This document shows positions 1-10,419 of a stretch of 64,000 bases of DNA, piece after piece. Source of the DNA: Paramacrobiotus metropolitanus. Lineage: Eukaryota; Tardigrada; Eutardigrada; Parachela; Macrobiotidae. The notes under the pieces were generated by a model. It ran no database searches. It worked only from the letters and a program-made list of their open reading frames with translations, and was not told the DNA's origin. The stretch is taken from the NCBI RefSeq assembly GCF_019649055.1, contig NW_026570315.1:372001-436000 (forward strand). The letters run 5' to 3'. Position numbers and translations under genes: made by a program. Within the stretch, counting starts at the first letter, position 1. Each line of letters opens with the position of its first letter.

Positions 1-1119
1 GGGCAACCCTGCTGTTCTTGAATCAGGATCACGTATTATTCCGTAGTCTTCAATGAATTTATAAATTTTTTATCGAAAGTTGCCTCGCAAAAAAGTAAGA
101 TTTCGGAAGGAAGACCTAACAGAGTATTCGAGTATGGCCGTTTGCAGTGGTTGGACCAGATTGAAGTTGCAATCTTCCACGGGCGGCTGCCATTATTACA
201 GATTTCAAAACTTGCCTTTGAAAGCAAAATTTACTTACCACAAGGTCCACAACTAACGAGTATTCTAATTTGTTTTCAGTGGAAAACTATGTCCGAGAAA
301 GCCGGCAATACATTTTTAGTTTAAATAACAGCAAGCTTGCAGCTGCACATCCCACATGAGCGTGGTTTGTTAACTCTGCAGTTAATGTGTATTAACTAGA
401 TTGTAGAGCTATAGCTAAGATTTTTTTATTTTAACGATAGCTTAGCGGCCGGTAGGCGCGAACGAATACTCCGTTATTGAAGAACCAGAGGTTTCTGCGA
501 AACCTGATGTAAATTCTTCAGTTTGTCGAAGAAGGCGGAGCCGCAGGCGACGCCGAGCTGCGGCGCGAGCGGAGCTCGCGGAGCAGCAAGCGAGGCATCT
601 TTCTTTACACTTCCTATTTTACAAGCAATGAAAGAAATTAACATGTTTTAAAACGGTTATAATACGGGCTATTTATTTTTTTACCTTGGCGCTTTGACTA
701 CACGTACAAAGCAATAGAAAGCCAGTTGAAAATCGGAAGATTTTTTTGCAATTTGATTGTCAAACGGGAGTGTTTAACCGGATTTTCTGATCCAATGTGT
801 AATTTTAGGTTACACGGTTAGCAACTTAGCGGTACACTGAATTAGAAACATCGCGGCTTAGCGCGCGATGATAAAAATGAGGATAACATGAGTTGTATTT
901 AAATTACTGTACTTACGGAGCTACTGTACTATTTTCCACCTGTATTTCCTGTAACGGTGCGGACTGCGGAGGATTAGTTCTGAAGCTGAAGTGAAAGCCG
1001 GTCCTTTTTTCGGGAAACTTAAGTAACATTGTAGCGGTCATTTTGCACGGAATTTTTTATCGCTCATTCTTATTTATTCCGCGCAATTTCCGCTGGGTCT
1101 GCTATAATATATAACGGAT
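1..1119. other. Non-coding flank of element A
   Basis: No gene is supported. Short ORFs near the left edge have no recognisable content. A CpG-dense patch lies at about 530-595. The segment ends in a decayed Helitron-like hairpin at 1079-1104, 15 bases before element A. The GGAT at 1116-1119 is the left target duplication of element A. Confidence 0.6.
1079..1104 (+). mobile_element. Decayed Helitron-like 3' end
   Basis: The sequence closely resembles the intact Helitron-type end at 9844-9870: CCGCGC, an AATTT loop, a damaged second arm and GGGTCTGCTA. The second stem arm is mutated and the CTAG terminus is not kept. It is read as an older relative; only the similarity of the two sites is seen directly. 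Confidence 0.4.
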
Positions 1120-1532
1120 TGTGACAGCTGGCGAACAAAGGCTCACGAGTGTGAGAACAAAGGCGTTATTGAGGAATCAATAAGGCAAGAACCAAAACAC
1201 AAAGCACATGAAGGCTCGATGTGGCCAGTATCATGTCAGAACAGTGAGTGATACGCTAATGAATGAAAGTGAATGGCAGATCGAGCCATAACATAGAAAA
1301 GCCTAATGCGGCACTGGGCAGATCCAACACGAGCGATGGCGAACGCTGATTGGCCGAGACGATAATGCCGTAGGTGTGGCAAGGCGGAGTCGAGGCCAGT
1401 GATTCGGCGTCGACTGAGCGAGTGCGTGCAGGCGTGAGTGTGTGCGATATTGTGCACCACTGAGCCATGCACCGGAAGCGGGACTGTCGCTAGCTGCCAT
1501 ACTCGTAGGCTGCCATAGCGACTGACCCAACA
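1120..1532 (-). repeat. Element A 3' LTR
   Basis: 413-bp partner of the LTR at 8971-9383, with the left GGAT duplication immediately outside. No strong polypurine tract precedes it on the minus strand; only a short AGAGGCA sits at the boundary. Confidence 0.92.
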
Positions 1533-2549
1533 TGCCTCTGGGCGGGAGTCCGAGCCCCTGCGAAGGACCCGACTCCTACCGTCCCAGTGCCCGCTCCGCA
1601 CACGACCCTGTTGGGGTCGGTGACATCGCCTCGAGGGGTGTCCGGTGTGGGTCTTTCCGGCAACGCGCTCTCCTCCGGACCCGTGGTGGCAGAACAACTC
1701 ACGGCAGAAATCTGAAGGTCGGGTAGTTGGACCGGTGTAGGCTTCTGTTGATGATGGTCCGTAACGGCGAAAAGTAAAAAAAAATAGTGTTAATCAATCT
1801 TCTCTCTCTCTCTCGTTAAAGTAAAAAAAAACATCACAATTCCTGGTGAGCAGGTTAATAAAAGAGATCTGCTACAGATCTAAAGAAAAATGAGAACATC
1901 ATTCCGAGTAAAAAAAGTAAACTCAAAGTCTTTGGTCCGGGACTTTAGTCCGGGTGCTCATTCCGACTAGAGCTAATCCACACACGGGGGCTCCAGTCCA
2001 CTGGATGTCCGGTCATCCGGGTCCAAGGCATCGGTTCTTGGGATACCTGATGGTACCGGTTCAATTCACCGAAGGTCGGGTAAGAAACGGGCTCGAAACT
2101 TACTTCCGACCGAATGACTTCGGGTTAGATATGGATCTCTTTAAACCGGGTGAGAAACGGGCATGAAACTTACATTCCGACCGGGGATCCTCCGGTTTAG
2201 GGTTAAGTGGAACCTCCGTTACCGGGGTCCATACGGTAAGGTGAATGGAGAGGCACCGTCGCGGTACGCGAAAGCCTTAAGGCTCCCTCTCTAGGTTAGG
2301 AACAAGACCTATTGGGTCTTTTGATGGGGGAATCATCCGGTAAAGTACCGGTTTCCCAGGATTTCGTCCGGACAAAAACCGTAATTCCACGTCCCGTCGC
2401 CTATTGGGCAACTTGGACCGGTTAATGTCGGGCTTGAAGGGTCTGATCCGGGGTAGCCTCGGTACACGAGGGTTAGCCTCGGTCAGAAAGTCTAAGTTCT
2501 TTCGCAGCCTCGGTTATTGAGGTAAAGTCCGATGGGATCCTTTGCTGCT
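1533..2549 (-). other. Element A 3' internal region, non-coding
   Basis: About 1 kb between the pol remnant and the 3' LTR, where pol should be. It contains repeated phrases such as ccggttaatgtcgggctt and ggtagcctcggt, and the recurrent CCTATTGGG motif at 2308 and 2400. I see no protein similarity. Confidence 0.6.
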
Positions 2550-2955
2550 TTAGTAGATCGTGGTTACGCAGTGTGCTGGGGTACCCGGTCCGGGCAGAAA
2601 CCCTGTTAAGGTCCTCTGTCGCCTATTGGGCAACATCGGGAGGGTTGATGTCGGGCTCTGACGTCGAATCCGGTCCAAGGGGTGAACCCGAGGGTAGCCC
2701 CGGTTAAAAAGTTTAAGTCCATTGGCAGCCTCGGATGCTGATTCTAAGTCCGAAGGAAGCCTTAGTTGCCGGTCTACCGTCCCCGCCGCCAAGGTTGTGG
2801 CAGCTTCGCTGACCGTTGCGGAGGCTACATCCAAGTCGTCATTCCGAGTTGTGTCTAAAGGGTTAATCCGGTTAGTGGGGTTATCCTTATCCGGTGGTTC
2901 CGTTGGATGACGGAGGTCGAATGAGTCACCGGAGCTCATCGACCTTAGCCGTTTC
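2550..2955 (-). pseudogene. Element A remnant of the pol ORF start
   Basis: The frame contains MSSGDSFDLRHPTEPPDKD, almost identical to the start of the protease ORF in element B at 21694. After about 20 codons the similarity ends and the rest is unrelated filler with no protease motif. Between here and the 3' LTR there is no coding similarity, so pol was lost or replaced downstream of this point. Confidence 0.7.
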
Positions 2956-2985
2956 CCTGGGATGTTCCCGGGGCCGGCCACCCAG

Positions 2986-3450
2986 CTACCGGTGAAAACC
3001 CACCCTGGCTCCTATTGGGAGCGGGGAAGGCGGCAACTGCGGCCGCTGGCCTGGTGGCGGGGTTGCCAACGGAGGCCGACCGCCATTCTGACGGTTTGCC
3101 CCGCCTCCTTGGGCAGGCTGCTGGTTCCCTCCGCCGGCATTCTGCTGACGGGGTCGCGGTGGTGGCACTATGTTGGCATGGTTCGGGTTTGCCGAACCCA
3201 GTGGCCATCCGTTATCATAGCGGTACCTCCAGTCGTTGTACCATCTCCGGTTGGGGTTGTCCTGTTCCCGGAGTCCGGCATGCCCACAACTCGCTTGGTT
3301 GTGGTTGCCCCACATGCAGTGGGGACACGAGAACGTTCCGTCCTGTGTCCACTGGAAGAACTTCGCTTCCATCCGATCGACATAGGTCGCTAATTGGCGA
3401 GCCTCTTGCTGTGGTGTGCGGGGTTTGCCATTGGGCATTCTGCGCCGGAC
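2986..3450 (-). CDS. Element A Gag nucleocapsid zinc knuckle
   Basis: The third frame of Gag. It contains [19 protein letters not shown] followed by a CX2CX4HX4C knuckle ([14 protein letters not shown]), the classic retroviral nucleocapsid motif. A matching motif occurs in element B (CRYCMFNNHDGARC). A conserved [10 protein letters not shown] block and a disordered, Gly/Pro/Arg-rich tail follow. The upstream part of this open frame (to 3762) is out of register. Expected function is binding of genomic RNA. Confidence 0.75.
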   Translation of the reverse strand, partial: VRRRMPNGKPRTPQQEARQLATYVDRMEAKFFQWTQDGTFSCPHCMWGNHNQASCGHAGLREQDNPNRRWYNDWRYRYDNGWPLGSANPNHANIVPPPRPRQQNAGGGNQQPAQGGGANRQNGGRPPLATPPPGQRPQLPPSPLPIGARVGFHR

Positions 3451-4435
3451 CACCTCCGCCTCCGCGGTTGCCGAAGTTTCCGCGGCCGCGATTCCCGCCG
3501 CCACGCCTTCTGCCGAAGCCTCCATATTGTGGGGCTCCACCGCTTCCATATCCGCCTCCGGAGCCATACTCCTGGTTCTGAGGTTGGCCGTAGCCGGAGT
3601 TCTGGCCGTAACCCTGTTGAGGTTGGCCAAAGCCTTGTTGAGGCTGACCGTAGCCGGGACTCCGAGCCTGGCTGTAGCCCTGTTGGGGCTGGCCGTAGCC
3701 GGAGTAACCCTGGCTTTGAGGTTGGCCGTAGCCGGGGCTTCGAGGTTGACTCGGTTGGCCACTATTTCCGTAAGCGGGCGGCGGAACCACGGTCCCTATT
3801 GGGGATCCGTTGAGGTTCAACGCCGCCATCGCCGCCCAAGTCTGGTCGAGACGAGCTCGGGCTTGAGGAGGTGTCGCCGGGGAGCTTGGTCGGTGAAGCC
3901 CTGGTTGCGCATTCTGGTAACCTGGCGAGCTGGGTTGGATGTACCCGGGGGCCTGTTGAGTCGCCGATATGGGCGTCGCCGTTCTGACGGTGATGTAATT
4001 GGTGGTGTTGCCACCCTTCTGTACCTCGTACATAGGCCTTCTCCGGGTGAAGTCCCGAAGGTAGTCGCGGAACTCCTGTGTGGTTTTGGGCATTCGGATG
4101 TCCAAGGCTGCCCGTAGGTTCGGCTCCAGGACATTTGCCCGCAGGTAGTGAACGGCCAGCTGGTCGCTGAGGTTGCCTCGCTGTTGGAGGTTGATGATAG
4201 CGTCGTAGTACTGCTCCGGGGTCTCTTGCCCGAACTTGTACTTCCGATTGGTAATGTCCGCTATCGCCGTCACCTGCTTATCCGTCTCCGCGAAGCGAGC
4301 TGCGAACTGTTGGAGCCAGTATTCTACCGACCAACCGTTCTCCTCGGGTTCCAGGGCCGACTGGTTCTGATACCAGTCCAAGGCTTGCCCGGTGAGGACG
4401 CTCTCCACTTCATTCATGAAGGCGGTGTTGGACAT
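3215..4435 (-). CDS. Element A Gag capsid domain with GYGQ-rich tail
   Basis: A 406-residue frame. The first ~150 residues form a Ty3-type capsid: helical segments with [31 protein letters not shown] and [13 protein letters not shown], all with close counterparts in element B. Residues ~210-320 are a low-complexity run built on GYGQPQ repeats followed by GGGNRGRG-type RGG repeats, similar in composition to prion-like RNA-binding proteins. The last ~70 residues are read out of frame relative to B, where the zinc knuckle follows. One frame break is therefore placed near 3400-3450. It likely binds and packages RNA (inference from family and composition). Confidence 0.8.
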   Translation of the reverse strand: MSNTAFMNEVESVLTGQALDWYQNQSALEPEENGWSVEYWLQQFAARFAETDKQVTAIADITNRKYKFGQETPEQYYDAIINLQQRGNLSDQLAVHYLRANVLEPNLRAALDIRMPKTTQEFRDYLRDFTRRRPMYEVQKGGNTTNYITVRTATPISATQQAPGYIQPSSPGYQNAQPGLHRPSSPATPPQARARLDQTWAAMAALNLNGSPIGTVVPPPAYGNSGQPSQPRSPGYGQPQSQGYSGYGQPQQGYSQARSPGYGQPQQGFGQPQQGYGQNSGYGQPQNQEYGSGGGYGSGGAPQYGGFGRRRGGGNRGRGNFGNRGGGGGPAQNAQWQTPHTTARGSPISDLCRSDGSEVLPVDTGRNVLVSPLHVGQPQPSELWACRTPGTGQPQPEMVQRLEVPL

Positions 4436-4923
4436 TCCGATGTCGTCCGCCTCCTGGCGATAGATTCGCCGGATCTTTGTAATCCACCCTCTACTTTGGA
4501 CCGATCGCCGTCGAATTTCGGCAAGTCGCCCCGAAGCTTCTTCGCCGCTATCCGAGCCATTCGCTCTTCGTAGCGGTTTCGGCCTTCTTCGTAGCCCTCC
4601 TGTCGGGCTTGCGCGATGTCCTGGTCGGGTGGCGCGGGCTGATAGGCCTGTATCGCCGGTTGTGCCTGTTTGGCTACCGGAGGATACAAGGCCGGCATGT
4701 ATGGTACGTGCTGCAGTTGCGCGGCCGGGGCTGGCTGGGGTGGATTCGGCTGAGGATGAGGGTTCGGGTTTCCCGGGGGTGCCGGCTGTTGTGGCTGTCC
4801 TGGCCCGGGCGGAGGATTCTGCGCTCCGTACCCTTGGTTCGGCGGAGGATTCTGCGCTCCATAGCCGGGGATCATCTGGAGAACTCCGTTCTGGTCAAGC
4901 CACATCCCTGTTGGCACTACCAC
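4414..4923 (-). CDS. Element A Gag: Pro/Gln-rich N-part of the capsid ORF
   Basis: 169 residues. The first half is a PPP/QPQ/NPP-rich low-complexity stretch. The second half runs into the beginning of the capsid domain with [12 protein letters not shown], equivalent to MPSFDGDHTKLH in element B. Just after this motif the capsid frame continues in the overlapping ORF at 4435, so one frame break separates the two. It belongs with the 3215-4435 segment as one Gag. Confidence 0.7.
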   Translation of the reverse strand: MVVPTGMWLDQNGVLQMIPGYGAQNPPPNQGYGAQNPPPGPGQPQQPAPPGNPNPHPQPNPPQPAPAAQLQHVPYMPALYPPVAKQAQPAIQAYQPAPPDQDIAQARQEGYEEGRNRYEERMARIAAKKLRGDLPKFDGDRSKVEGGLQRSGESIARRRTTSECPTPPS

Positions 4924-5294
4924 GTACCGGTCAGCTTGCGGCGCTGGACCTATTGGGCCCTGCCGAGGCTGATGAGGCTAGTTAGCCGGGTAGCCTGGGT
5001 TCTCCGCGTCGGCCCAGTCTCTTTGTCCTCCTTGGGCTTGTTGTGGCGGGACTCGGGACGGGTACGCGTTCTGCGAGTTGGCCCTTCCTTGGTCGTCGCC
5101 GGAAATTGCCGAGTCAAGCTGCGGACCTCCTATTGGGAAGTGCAGCGGTGGCCTGAATCCCGTTCCATTGCCGAAGTTGTCCGACCCGGCAGCCGGGGCT
5201 CGAGGGTTCGAGCCTCGGGCTTGACCCTGTTGTCAATTATCCGGGTTCGGTCTGGGTGCGGTCGACGCCACGGGCCTGGTACCGGCTGAGAACG

Positions 5295-6734
5295 TCACAC
5301 TTGCGGACGTTCCCCGAAGGCCATGGTTGTTGTTGCTGTGGATTGGGTCGGTACGTTTGACGTGGCCGTCGAAGTGTTCCGTTCTGGCTCCGGGGCCAAA
5401 GGAATTGGTGGCCTTCGCGGTATGTTCCCGGTAGACGGCGGCTCGCCCTGGATGATTCCGAACATATAGGTTTGGTCGGTGGACATCCCTGGTTGACCTA
5501 TTGGGCCAAGCAGGGGGTTGTCCGGGCGCAGGTAGTCATCAATCTGATGACATTTGTCCTGCACCTGAGTGGTCTGGTATGACGGGGGTTGCTCGTTGAG
5601 CGACTCTTCGAGGTAGGACTTTTCCGCGTTAAGGCAGGCCACCTCGATTTCCCGTTCTTCTTTTTCTCGGAGGGATACGCGGATGATGGTTGCCGCTTCG
5701 CAGTTGTACATTTCGTTCGAGTACTCGATGAACTCCTTCTCTTTGGCCTCCAATTGGGTGATTCGGGCTCTTTGAGCCTCGATGACCTTGAGGTTCTCCC
5801 TTCGGCCATTCTCGAACCGAGCGGTTTCGCTCCGGAGACGGTCATTGAGGCCGTAGATTTGGTCGGTAAGTTGGGCTTGGCATAGCCGAAGGTCCACGGC
5901 TATACCCTCCGGGTCGTTCTGATTTAGCCGGAGATTTTCATAGGGCTGCCGGAGGACTTCGAGCTCTGATTGGAGCTCGTCGATTTCTCCTTCCAGGCAG
6001 ATGATGCCCTGCTTCAACCGGTTGTTCTCCTCCCGGTATTCATCTACCCGGCCCAGCATGTCCAGCAGGTAGGCCGAGGTAGCCTCCGAGTCGCTAAGGG
6101 TTAATAACCGCTGCTCCAAGTCATGACGCAGGGTGACCACTTCAGCGCGAGACTGCTCCAGCATATCCTGGAGTCGGACAACTTCGTTGTCATCGTACCG
6201 GCAGGGCGCTTCAGTTGCTTGTAACTGGGCCTCAAACCGTTGGATCTGGTTAGTAAGGTCACCGATAGCAGTATTTGCGCTATCCAGGTCGGCCGTGAGC
6301 TTCTTGCGCTCACGCTGGTGGCTGGCGACCGTCTGTGATAAGACATTCTCCGTTGACTCCACGATGTTGGATGCGGCTGAGAGTTGATTCTGCAACTCGT
6401 AAATCCGTTGCCGGAGGACCTCTGGATCTTGGATCTTCTCCGGTGGAGTCTTCGTTAAGTATCGATGAGGGGTGTAGTCCGAGGCTACGATGTGGGAACC
6501 GGGGTACTGCTTCGGTATCGGAGTCTTGAAGAACCCTTGCGAGCTGTCTGGGCGTCCGGTCGCCTGATTGGGCAACACGGTCTCGTCGAACACGTCATCA
6601 GTCGGTGACGGTGTCTTGCTGGCCCGGGGTTCCGAAGGTTCCGAGGGTTCGAACATGGGTGGTGTTGGTGGGAAGTCCGTCGTCGACTTCTCCTTCTGAG
6701 GCGACGCGGATTTCGACTTCCGAGACGATTCCAC
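5295..6734 (-). CDS. Element A coiled-coil gag-like protein (ORF1)
   Basis: An intact 479-residue ORF. Residues 1-100 are disordered and rich in Ser, Pro and acidic residues. From about residue 120 to 380 it is a long heptad-type coiled coil with dense Glu, Gln, Leu and Arg, including a conserved APCRYDDNEVVRLQDML block. The tail is Pro/Thr-rich. The block pattern (TPPEKI near the start of the coil, CRYD-NEV in the middle, LTDQ-YGLN later, PEPERNTSTATS near the end) recurs in element B at 18186-19880, so the protein is conserved and not a chance ORF. It could form or scaffold particles. Coiled coils of this length are not usual in Ty3 Gag. No enzymatic motif is seen. Confidence 0.8.
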   Translation of the reverse strand: MESSRKSKSASPQKEKSTTDFPPTPPMFEPSEPSEPRASKTPSPTDDVFDETVLPNQATGRPDSSQGFFKTPIPKQYPGSHIVASDYTPHRYLTKTPPEKIQDPEVLRQRIYELQNQLSAASNIVESTENVLSQTVASHQRERKKLTADLDSANTAIGDLTNQIQRFEAQLQATEAPCRYDDNEVVRLQDMLEQSRAEVVTLRHDLEQRLLTLSDSEATSAYLLDMLGRVDEYREENNRLKQGIICLEGEIDELQSELEVLRQPYENLRLNQNDPEGIAVDLRLCQAQLTDQIYGLNDRLRSETARFENGRRENLKVIEAQRARITQLEAKEKEFIEYSNEMYNCEAATIIRVSLREKEEREIEVACLNAEKSYLEESLNEQPPSYQTTQVQDKCHQIDDYLRPDNPLLGPIGQPGMSTDQTYMFGIIQGEPPSTGNIPRRPPIPLAPEPERNTSTATSNVPTQSTATTTMAFGERPQV

Positions 6735-6748
6735 CCGGCTGGTTTTAG

Positions 6749-7738
6749 TCAGTATGGGTTCACTTCCCGGGGAAGGCCCGGTGACCGGGGTCCGAAGCCC
6801 GGTGCCGAGGTTCCTTCGGTTCTGGACGGTGAAAGCCGGAACTTGGCCGGGGAAATGGCCTTTTTGGCCGGGGAAGTAGGGGTTGCAGACCGGGTTTTCG
6901 GAGTTCCGACCTGTTGGGTCGGGGTCCGAGCCCCGGTGTTGGGGGTCTTATCCGGCTGCAATGTCCATGATGACGACTTTTGACTTCCCGAAGTCGGCTT
7001 TAGTGAGTCCAAGGTCCGAGTTGGGGTGGCGGTCCGGGGTTTCGGGTCCGGTGACGTCATCTTTGGAGTCCCCGAGGTCCGTTTCAGGTCCGGGGATGTT
7101 GGTTTCCGGGTATTGCCCGGAGACTTAGGGTTTCCATCCGGGGATACCGGGGTTTTGTCCGGTGAACCCGCCTTGTGGGTCACCTCCCGGGCCGGTGGAA
7201 CCTTCCCTCCAGTCTGGTTAGGGCTCTTCTGGGTCTGCCTCAGTTCCGTTCCGGGTCCCATGCCACCCTGTTGGGGTGACACCGGGTCACCCATGTCCGG
7301 TGACTCCGTGGCAATACTCAGTACCGGGTCCGAGGCTCCACTGTCCGAAAACTTAGCCGGAGAAAGGCTTGACACGGCACCTATTGGGTGCCCATGTCCC
7401 GCTGCAGGCTCCGGGTTCACCGTATCTTGGCCTATTGGACCAAGCAGAACCTCCGGTTCAGCCTGTGATGGCTCCAAGAACGTCCGGTCGTGGGCGTCCT
7501 CGAAGCTATCCTCCGGTGATTGGGTTAAACCGGCTCCCAGGATCCGCTGATCACGCTTCTCCTTGGCTGAGCTGGTTGACTTGTCCGATTTGTCGGATTT
7601 TGTCGACCGATTGGAGCCCGTTGATTTGGGCTCCGGGTTGCCCGGGCCGGCATGGCGGAAAGTTTACCTACCAGCCTGGTCGCGTCGGGCGCAACCCTGG
7701 TCGAACTTCCGAGCGTAGATGTCCTCCCGAACAGACAT
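6749..7738 (-). CDS. Element A N-terminal gag-like ORF (interrupted)
   Basis: The first ATG is at 7738 and the reading frame begins MSVREDIYARKF. It matches the start of the ORF in element D at 49365, which begins MSNPKENDYARKF. Both then share a block ending EDAHDRTFLEP or EDAHDKTFLEP. In A a TAA interrupts the frame after about 24 codons. The rest is open from 7477 to 6749 and is Pro/Ser/Thr/Lys-rich, with repeated SP/TP-type dipeptides and no recognised fold. It precedes the coiled-coil ORF on the same strand. A matrix-like role is possible but only inferred from position. Confidence 0.65.
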
Positions 7739-8957
7739 GTCCAGGTATGGCTCTTTTGGAGCCGTGAACTAGCCTTCGAGTTATCCTTTCGGCCAATGAA
7801 GTCCGGACTTATCCCTTATTGGGGACATCCGAGATGAAGGGTCTTTGCCTTTAAGGTCCGAGGGTCCGAAGGTCCGGTAGGGTGGGATGATGTAGTTTGT
7901 GTGCTTGTACTATTTGCAACTCAGTACTGATGTTAATACAGGATACAGCTTACGTACTTCCTATACTACAGTACTGACCGCTATGACGTCACACTGCTAA
8001 GTGGTCTTGCGGATTAACGCCTACGTCACGATTCTGCGTGCCGTGTGCAAATTTCGAAAAAACAGTGACTCACTATGGGCCTTTAACACAGGGAATTTCC
8101 CCGCAATTCTGATTGGCTGCTCTTTACCATAGGATTTTGGCCAACGTGACGTCACAATTATTTTTGAATTTGAATTAATTAATTTCCACGAAAATTAAAT
8201 TCCGGAAAAATCAGAAAAAAATTCAGAAAAATTAATTTAGCCGACCAAAAATTGATTTGGCCGGGGGAAAGTTATTCCCTTAATTTTTCGAAAGTTTAGA
8301 AAGGTTAGGAATCCAAGTTCTAAGGGTCTTTACCGAGGCTCGAGGGTTCGACCTAGTAAGGTCGGCTAAACCCTAAATCTACCCGAAAATAGATGTTTTA
8401 AGCCCGTTTCTCCGGGTGAAAAAGGTTTTTAGCCGTACAAAACTAGTTTTCGTCGGTGGAAAATGAAAATTGCCCGGTTCTTTCGGGTTCTTAAGGCTCT
8501 ACAAGGGTCTTAAAGACCTGTTTACAGGGTGGGTACGGGTGTGGTACCGTCCGTCAAGTCCGTTAGGGTCGATCCGCCGGATTCTCCGGGTAAAATCCTT
8601 CCGCAAACGTTGGTAAAGTTGCGGGTGCTACTTAAAGCAAAGGCGTCCCCGTTGTTGAGAGCTGGGAGGGTTCCGTCCGAGGGTTGAGAGGGTTCTGCAG
8701 GATCGTTCCGTCCGCAGATGTACCCGGGCCAAGTCGTTCCGCTGGCCGTAAGCGCAAGATCGTTCCGTCCGCGCGCGAGAGAAGGGTCCGCTGAAGCTTT
8801 CTGCCCGCGGGAAAGAGAACAGAAACCAGACCGTTCGGGCTGGCGGCGATCAGATGGGGATGGGAACCGAATTTCGATTCTCCCCTTTCTTCTCGTCGGC
8901 CGTTACGGCTGTAGTTCTACACCGTCTTCTCAAAAGATCCGTTGAAGGAAAACACAA
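7739..8957 (-). other. Element A 5' leader
   Basis: Roughly 1.2 kb of untranslated leader between the primer-binding region and the first gag ATG at 7738. Some ORFs are open by chance, but none matches the gag ORFs of the related elements. It holds AT-rich stretches around 8160-8240 and repeated ggtcg/ccgggt motifs. Confidence 0.6.
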
Positions 8958-8970
8958 CGATATGCTATCA
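8958..8970 (-). promoter_or_regulatory. Degenerate primer binding site of element A
   Basis: Directly downstream of the 5' LTR on the minus strand the sequence reads TGATAGCA. This resembles the TGGTAGCA start of the initiator-Met-type site seen in element B, with one mismatch in the first eight bases. The position is right; the match is weak. Confidence 0.4.
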
Positions 8971-9383
8971 TGTGACAGCTGCCGACCAAAGGCTCACGAG
9001 TGTGAGAACAAAGGCTTTATTGAGGAATCAATAAGGCAAGAACCAAAACACAAAGCACATGAAGGCTCGATGTGGCCAGTATCATGTCAGAACAGTGAGT
9101 GATACGCTAATGAATGAAAGTGAATGGCAGATCGAGCCATAACATAGAAAAGCCTAATGCGGCACTGGGCAGATCCAACACGAGCGATGGCGAACGCTGA
9201 TTGGCCGAGACGATAATGCCGTAGGTGTGGCAAGGCGGAGTCGAGGCCAGTGATTCGGCGTCGACTGAGCGAGTGCGTGCAGGCGTGAGTGTGTGCGATA
9301 TTGTGCACCACTGAGCCATGCACCGGAAGCGGGACTGTCGCTAGCTGCCATACTCGTAGGCTGCCATAGCGACTGGCCCAACA
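8971..9383 (-). repeat. Element A 5' LTR
   Basis: 413 bp, starting TGTT and ending CACA on the minus strand. It differs from the copy at 1120-1532 at only four positions. It abuts the right target duplication GGAT. As the 5' LTR it should carry the promoter, but I see no convincing TATA box. Confidence 0.92.
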
Positions 9384-10220
9384 GGATGTATTCGTTTCGT
9401 ATACTGATTTACCTGGCGAAAATGGTATTTACTATCAATACTTGGCGCAAAACAGTTGAAACTTTTAAATGATTTCAGTACTTACTTCATCGGAAAAAAG
9501 GAAGCGGAAATTAGCGACATTACCTTTGTCGATCAGTGTCTCTTAACAAAATGCCCTAAATTCAGTAAACTGAAGATACGAAGCTTTAACGTTTATTTTC
9601 AGTTTTCGGGTGCAGGTGTTGGAAAATTGATTGCTCAGTGCATCAAAACGGTTTAAAGAAAATCTTATGATAGAAAATTATTAAGGTATGGATGGGATAT
9701 GGAGTAAGCGGAAACTGGCACTCTCTTCAGTATACCATGCACTGCAATCAGAATCGACATGAGAATTATTTATACAGCAGTTTTCGCTTAAGTCTAGATA
9801 GTCGTTAAATTAAGAATTCTGTTGTGGCCGCATGCAATATATTCCGCGCAATTTGCGCGGGGTCTACTAGTAATAACAATAATAACAGTAATAATAATAT
9901 TAATAGTAATATACTTGTTGTTATTAGTATTAATAGCAAGCCATCACTTGTTGATTCGTCTGTTTCCGGATGTTTGGCGGTGTTCGGGAAGGTGACCTTC
10001 CATATTTATTTAAATTATGATATAATACTCACATGTGCTTGGTGCACAGGCCGATTTACCTGGCTAAAGAATCAAATGCTGAGAAAATCCTCGTATAAAT
10101 TGTTTTGTTGTTTTACTGTGTTGAACTCTGAGCGTTCCTAATCGATGAGCACTTAACACTATCGCCCATGAAAAGGAGAAGGTCGATAACTGGAGCAGAA
10201 GGGCTAAAGCTGACAATGAG
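9384..10220. other. Intergenic, holds a Helitron 3' end and a TAA-type microsatellite
   Basis: No gene is supported. It begins with the right GGAT duplication of element A. A Helitron-type terminus lies at 9844-9870, followed by a TAA/AAT-rich simple repeat at about 9871-9915. Confidence 0.6.
9844..9870 (+). mobile_element. Helitron-type 3' terminus
   Basis: A perfect 6-bp GC hairpin (CCGCGC, loop AATTT, GCGCGG) is followed 6 bases later by CTAG, and the next base is T. A short GC hairpin 6-12 bases upstream of a terminal CTRR, inserted before T, is the standard 3' signature of Helitrons. The 5' TC end was not located, so element length is unknown. Confidence 0.6.
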
Positions 10221-10328
10221 TTAACCGATGTCGGTGCTGTCGGATGTGAACGAGGTAGCAGACGCAGAATCCGACACTGGCTGCACGATCTTGATCATCT
10301 TTTGCTGACCTCCAATGATGTTGCCAGA
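10221..10328 (-). CDS. Candidate terminal exon of an unidentified host gene
   Basis: On the minus strand a pyrimidine-rich tract ending in CAG (10329-10331) precedes an open frame of about 35 codons that ends in TAA at 10221-10223. The reading is rich in Ser/Asp/Thr near the end and looks like a normal protein C-terminus. No upstream exon was identified with confidence and no family was recognised. Confidence 0.3.
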   Translation of the reverse strand, partial: SGNIIGGQQKMIKIVQPVSDSASATSFTSDSTDIG

Positions 10329-10419
10329 CTGAAAATTTAAATTAAATTTAGTAAGTTTACTCACTGAATTTTATTATTTAACTGTGAGAATCATTTAATC
10401 GGGTTTGCCATGTGGGTCA

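Larger units (their letters stand above)
1120..9383 (-). mobile_element. Element A: pol-less Ty3-type LTR retrotransposon
   Basis: A complete insertion of 8264 bp with two 413-bp LTRs (1120-1532 and 8971-9383) that differ at four positions. It is flanked by the direct repeat GGAT at 1116-1119 and 9384-9387. Transcription would run on the minus strand. The internal region codes only for gag-like ORFs: an N-terminal segment, a coiled-coil protein, and a capsid/zinc-knuckle region with two frame breaks. A short start of the next ORF follows, and then about 1 kb without coding potential. No protease, RT, RNase H or integrase is present. The gag ORFs match those of element B in order and motifs. 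The near-identical LTRs indicate recent insertion, so enzymes must have been supplied in trans (inference). Confidence 0.9.

Noticed and set aside
1236-1697. ORFs within and near the element A LTR
   Set aside because: The same readings recur in the other LTR, as expected for repeat DNA. They cross the LTR boundary and have no protein features.
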